A stretch of DNA of 64,000 nucleotides from Comamonas sp. KCTC 72670 (lineage in GTDB: Bacteria; Myxococcota; Myxococcia; Myxococcales; Myxococcaceae). The notes below the pieces were generated by a model that saw only the letters and a program-made list of their open reading frames with translations, made no database searches and was not told where the DNA came from. Of this stretch, positions 61,766 through 64,000 are shown piece after piece (the first letter of the stretch is position 1; every line of letters starts with the position of its first letter). Where the stretch lies: assembly GCA_014656495.1 (NCBI GenBank), contig BNCN01000012.1, forward strand, positions 114,233-178,232, read 5' to 3'. Made by a program: the position numbers and the translations under genes.

Positions 61766-62686
61766 TCAGCCCACCACCAGCCGCGCGCGCTGCTTCGCGG
61801 GGCGGATGCGCGCGGTGGCCCCCGCGCCGAAGCGGAGGAAGTCCTCCTCCACGCCGTCGCTGAAGATGACGCCCTCCGACGCCATCCGCGACTCCAGCAC
61901 CAGCTCACACGCCTCCGTCACATCGCCCATCACCAGGCTCGCGCCCGAGTGACGGCTGGCGAAGGGCTCACGCACCACGAACAGCAGCCGCGGGTCCTCC
62001 CACCCCAGTTGCGGGGACGGGCCCGGCACCCCGCCCGAGCGCGCCGTCACGCCTCGCGCCAGGTTGAAGATGGAGGACAGCCATCCGGTGGCGCCCGCGC
62101 CCGTGGACACCACCACCCCACTGGAGGACTGGGACTCCTCCTGGTCACCCGTGCGCAGCCGGTAGCGCGCGGACACGTGGGAGCGGGCGCCAATGAACAA
62201 GTCGTTGAAGGCCAGCAGCCGCTGGCCGTCCTCCAGCCGCGCCTCCGCCAGCGTCACGCGCTTGAAGGCCGCCTTGCCGTCCAGCACCCGCCGCACCGCT
62301 CCGCGCGCGCCCGACACCGAGTGGGGCAACAGCACGCCGTCGAAGCGCTCCGGGTCCGGGTTCACGCCCACCAGCGGCTGCTCCCCCACGTACTTCGCCA
62401 CGTTGGCCACCAGCCCGTCCTGCCCCGCGACGACCACGACCTCCTTGCCCGTGAAGAGGAACGTGGGCACCAGGCTCCGGTCCACCTGCTGCACCGGCAA
62501 GCCGAAGGACAGCGAGTCCCGCAGCGTGTCCACGTTGCGCCGGTACGCCTCGTCCTCGCGGGTGAACTCGTCGAAGTCCTGGCCGGCGTGCTCCACGTAG
62601 AACTTCGCCTGCTTCTTCGTGTTGAAGCGCTCCACCAGGCCCGCCATCCGCGTGCGGCGGGTGATGAGCACGACCTTCTCGTACAT
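61766..62686 (-). CDS. NAD kinase-like protein
   Basis: A 306-residue protein. G88-QDG (VVVVAGQDGLVANVAKYV) stands for the GGDGT nucleotide loop of NAD kinases. FNDLFIGARSHVSARYRLR and GVVVSTGAGATGWLSSIF match the NE/D and sTptGSTgY segments. NAD kinases make NADP from NAD. The second Gly is replaced by Gln and the protein is longer than housekeeping NadK, so it may bind another nucleotide or lipid-like substrate. It is 20 bases after the SPFH gene on the same strand. Confidence 0.75.
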   Translation of the reverse strand: MYEKVVLITRRTRMAGLVERFNTKKQAKFYVEHAGQDFDEFTREDEAYRRNVDTLRDSLSFGLPVQQVDRSLVPTFLFTGKEVVVVAGQDGLVANVAKYVGEQPLVGVNPDPERFDGVLLPHSVSGARGAVRRVLDGKAAFKRVTLAEARLEDGQRLLAFNDLFIGARSHVSARYRLRTGDQEESQSSSGVVVSTGAGATGWLSSIFNLARGVTARSGGVPGPSPQLGWEDPRLLFVVREPFASRHSGASLVMGDVTEACELVLESRMASEGVIFSDGVEEDFLRFGAGATARIRPAKQRARLVVG

Positions 62687-62706
62687 GACGCCCTCCCCGC
62701 TCAGCG

Positions 62707-63696
62707 CTAGCGGCCCTTCGTCCCCGAGCCCTGACCGTGGTAGCCGGAAACCCCCACCAGCGAGCGCAGCAGGTCCGGCGACACGTTCAGCTCCCCGATG
62801 CGCTGCGCGTTCTCCGCCATCTCCCGGAACGCCAGCGCGATGTTGAGCGCCGGGTCGCCGCCGCTCGCCGACGTGGCCATCAGCGTCTTCCAGTCCACGC
62901 CGCGCACGGGCGCCAGCGTCTTCTCCAGCGCGTACGCACGGGCGTCCGCGGCCTGCCGCTCGTTCTCGCTCCAGCGGGTCATCAGCGCGGCGCGCTGCTC
63001 CTCCACGGCGATGTCCGCGGCCATCTTCGCCTCGCGAATCTGGCGCTGCCGCTCCTCCACCGCCAGCTCCGTGGCCAGCTCGCTCTCCTTGATGCGCCGC
63101 TCCTGCTCCACCGCGGCGTTGCGTCGCGCGTAGATGGCCTCGTCCGCGTCGCGCTGCAACGCCTCCCGCGCCTCGGCCTCCAGCGCCCGCGCCATCTCCG
63201 GCGTCGGCTTCACCGACAGCAACGAGAAGGCCATCACCTCCACCCCCAGCGACTTCACCGCCTCCGCCTCCGCCAGCGCCAGCAACACCTTCGCCTCGAT
63301 GGCGTCCGAGCGCACCAGCACCTCGCGCAGCGTCAACCCCTGCACCACCGAGCGCGCCCGCACCTGCGCCACCTGGACCAGCCGCTCCTCGAGCTTCTCC
63401 GGGTCATCCGAGCGGTAACGCCCCGTGGCCCCCACCGAATAGTCCAGCAGCGAGGACAGCCGCCGCGGGTCCGCCACCCGCCACGTGAGCTGGCCCTGGA
63501 GCGTCACCGACTGGAAGTCCCGCGTCACCTCGTTGAAGACGAAGGGCACGTCCGCGCTCGACAGCGGCACCGACACCAGCGTCGCCGACGGCTTCCAATA
63601 GAAGAACGAGAGGCCCGCCCCCTCCCGGACCACCTTTCCCCCCTCGAACTGCATCACGTACGTCGTCGGTGCCGCCTTCATGTAGCCGATGACCAT
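62707..63696 (-). CDS. SPFH/band-7 domain protein
   Basis: A 329-residue protein. The SPFH domain covers about 8-185 (YVMQFEGGKVVREGAGLSFFYWKP, FNEVTRDFQSVTLQGQLTWRV, LEERLVQVAQVRARSVVQGLTLREVL, VEVMAFSLLSVKPTPEMARAL). A charged coiled coil follows (LEAEAREALQRDADEAIYARR to RQIREAKMAADIAVEEQ). No N-terminal membrane helix is present, unlike flotillin or HflK. Such proteins form rings or lattices on membranes. ATG 63696 has GAAGAGGG upstream. It is probably cotranscribed with the NAD kinase-like gene. Confidence 0.86.
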   Translation of the reverse strand: MVIGYMKAAPTTYVMQFEGGKVVREGAGLSFFYWKPSATLVSVPLSSADVPFVFNEVTRDFQSVTLQGQLTWRVADPRRLSSLLDYSVGATGRYRSDDPEKLEERLVQVAQVRARSVVQGLTLREVLVRSDAIEAKVLLALAEAEAVKSLGVEVMAFSLLSVKPTPEMARALEAEAREALQRDADEAIYARRNAAVEQERRIKESELATELAVEERQRQIREAKMAADIAVEEQRAALMTRWSENERQAADARAYALEKTLAPVRGVDWKTLMATSASGGDPALNIALAFREMAENAQRIGELNVSPDLLRSLVGVSGYHGQGSGTKGR

Positions 63697-64000
63697 GGCC
63701 CGCCCCTCTTCGTGTCGTTGATACACATTCTTAGTGTCCAATCGACACGATTTCAAGATGTCCGATAGCGAATCGCGATTCATCCGCGTTGCGACACGAG
63801 GCACGCAGGTCGCATGGACGAATTCGCGCCTCGTGCGCACCGTGTGAACACCCCCGGATCAGTCAGCAGCGATGCCGGGCCACGAGGAAAGGGCGTACGG
63901 TGACGACACAGGAATGGCATCTGGATGCAGCGAGAATTTCGCGCGCCGACCATTCATCCGCCGCGCGCCATCCCTACCTTTCCTTCGCACTTCGGGAGAG
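63697..64000. other. 304-base gene-free end of window with inverted repeats
   Basis: Upstream of the SPFH gene are GTGTC at 63712 and a perfect GTGTC-N5-GACAC inverted repeat (63734-63748), with another GACAC at 63793. These may be operator sites for the SPFH/NAD kinase-like operon. The rest up to 64000 shows no coding frame or RNA gene I can support. Confidence 0.45.

Noticed and set aside
63923-63940. TGGCAT...TGCA as a sigma-54 promoter
   Set aside because: The distance between GG and GC is one base short of the strict spacing and no gene start is seen within the window downstream.

Overview
The window is high-GC DNA with tightly packed genes on both strands. It carries several families typical of myxobacteria: a DUSAM-domain protein, a Sit-type lipoprotein toxin with its partner gene, an elaborated Ser/Thr protein kinase, and many lipoproteins. 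It is most likely a chromosomal segment of a Myxococcus-like member of the Myxococcota. I see no rRNA, tRNA, CRISPR array, prophage or insertion sequence.

Layout. 1-15.5 kb: end of a TonB-like gene, a MarR regulator divergent from a TolC-type outer-membrane protein, a Rieske oxygenase, a DUF547 protein, a P-type cation ATPase, a DNRLRE/propeller lipoprotein, a Gfo/Idh oxidoreductase, two overlapping HEAT-repeat genes, a small secreted M23 peptidase, a DUSAM/lipoprotein pair and a VOC protein. 15.5-26.7 kb: thiol peroxidase, ROK sugar kinase, FMN reductase and phosphomannomutase in one same-strand run, then a multidomain kinase, mannose-1-phosphate guanylyltransferase, and a divergent pair (double SGNH protein plus MBOAT acyltransferase). 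This reads as activated-sugar synthesis and polysaccharide O-acylation. 26.9-36.3 kb: DUF2254 protein, SulP transporter with a shortened STAS domain followed by a sulfatase, ThrE-type exporter, HAD phosphatase and a YCII protein. 36.5-38.4 kb: Sit-like toxin and putative immunity gene with a local GC drop.

38.4-43.8 kb: CoA-type Nudix hydrolase, UppP, a YchJ-like protein, and the methyl cycle. ahcY is preceded by a clear S-adenosylhomocysteine riboswitch and converges on metK. 43.9-50.7 kb: MlaC-like protein, 'Gcr' membrane protein, RND/MMPL exporter, lipoprotein and MgtC-like protein, probably an envelope lipid-trafficking locus. 50.75-53.7 kb: a zinc-starvation operon with cysteine-free L33, a COG0523 GTPase, DUF1826, cysteine-poor L28, a small unknown protein and cysteine-poor S14, behind a promoter overlapped by inverted repeats. 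54.3-58.9 kb: a complete mannose-family PTS (IIA, IIB, IIC, IID, HPr, EI) in one operon. 59.4-63.7 kb: a PrxQ-type peroxiredoxin, a 38-residue membrane peptide, two tandem paralogous lipoproteins resembling stand-alone protease pro-domains, an NAD-kinase-like protein and an SPFH/band-7 protein.

The most interesting items are the Sit-like toxin/immunity pair, the zinc-sparing ribosomal-protein operon, the SAH riboswitch, the tandem pro-domain lipoproteins, the tandem SGNH + MBOAT pair and the Cys-rich lipoprotein + DUSAM pair. All calls come from reading the sequence and from family knowledge; no database search was run.
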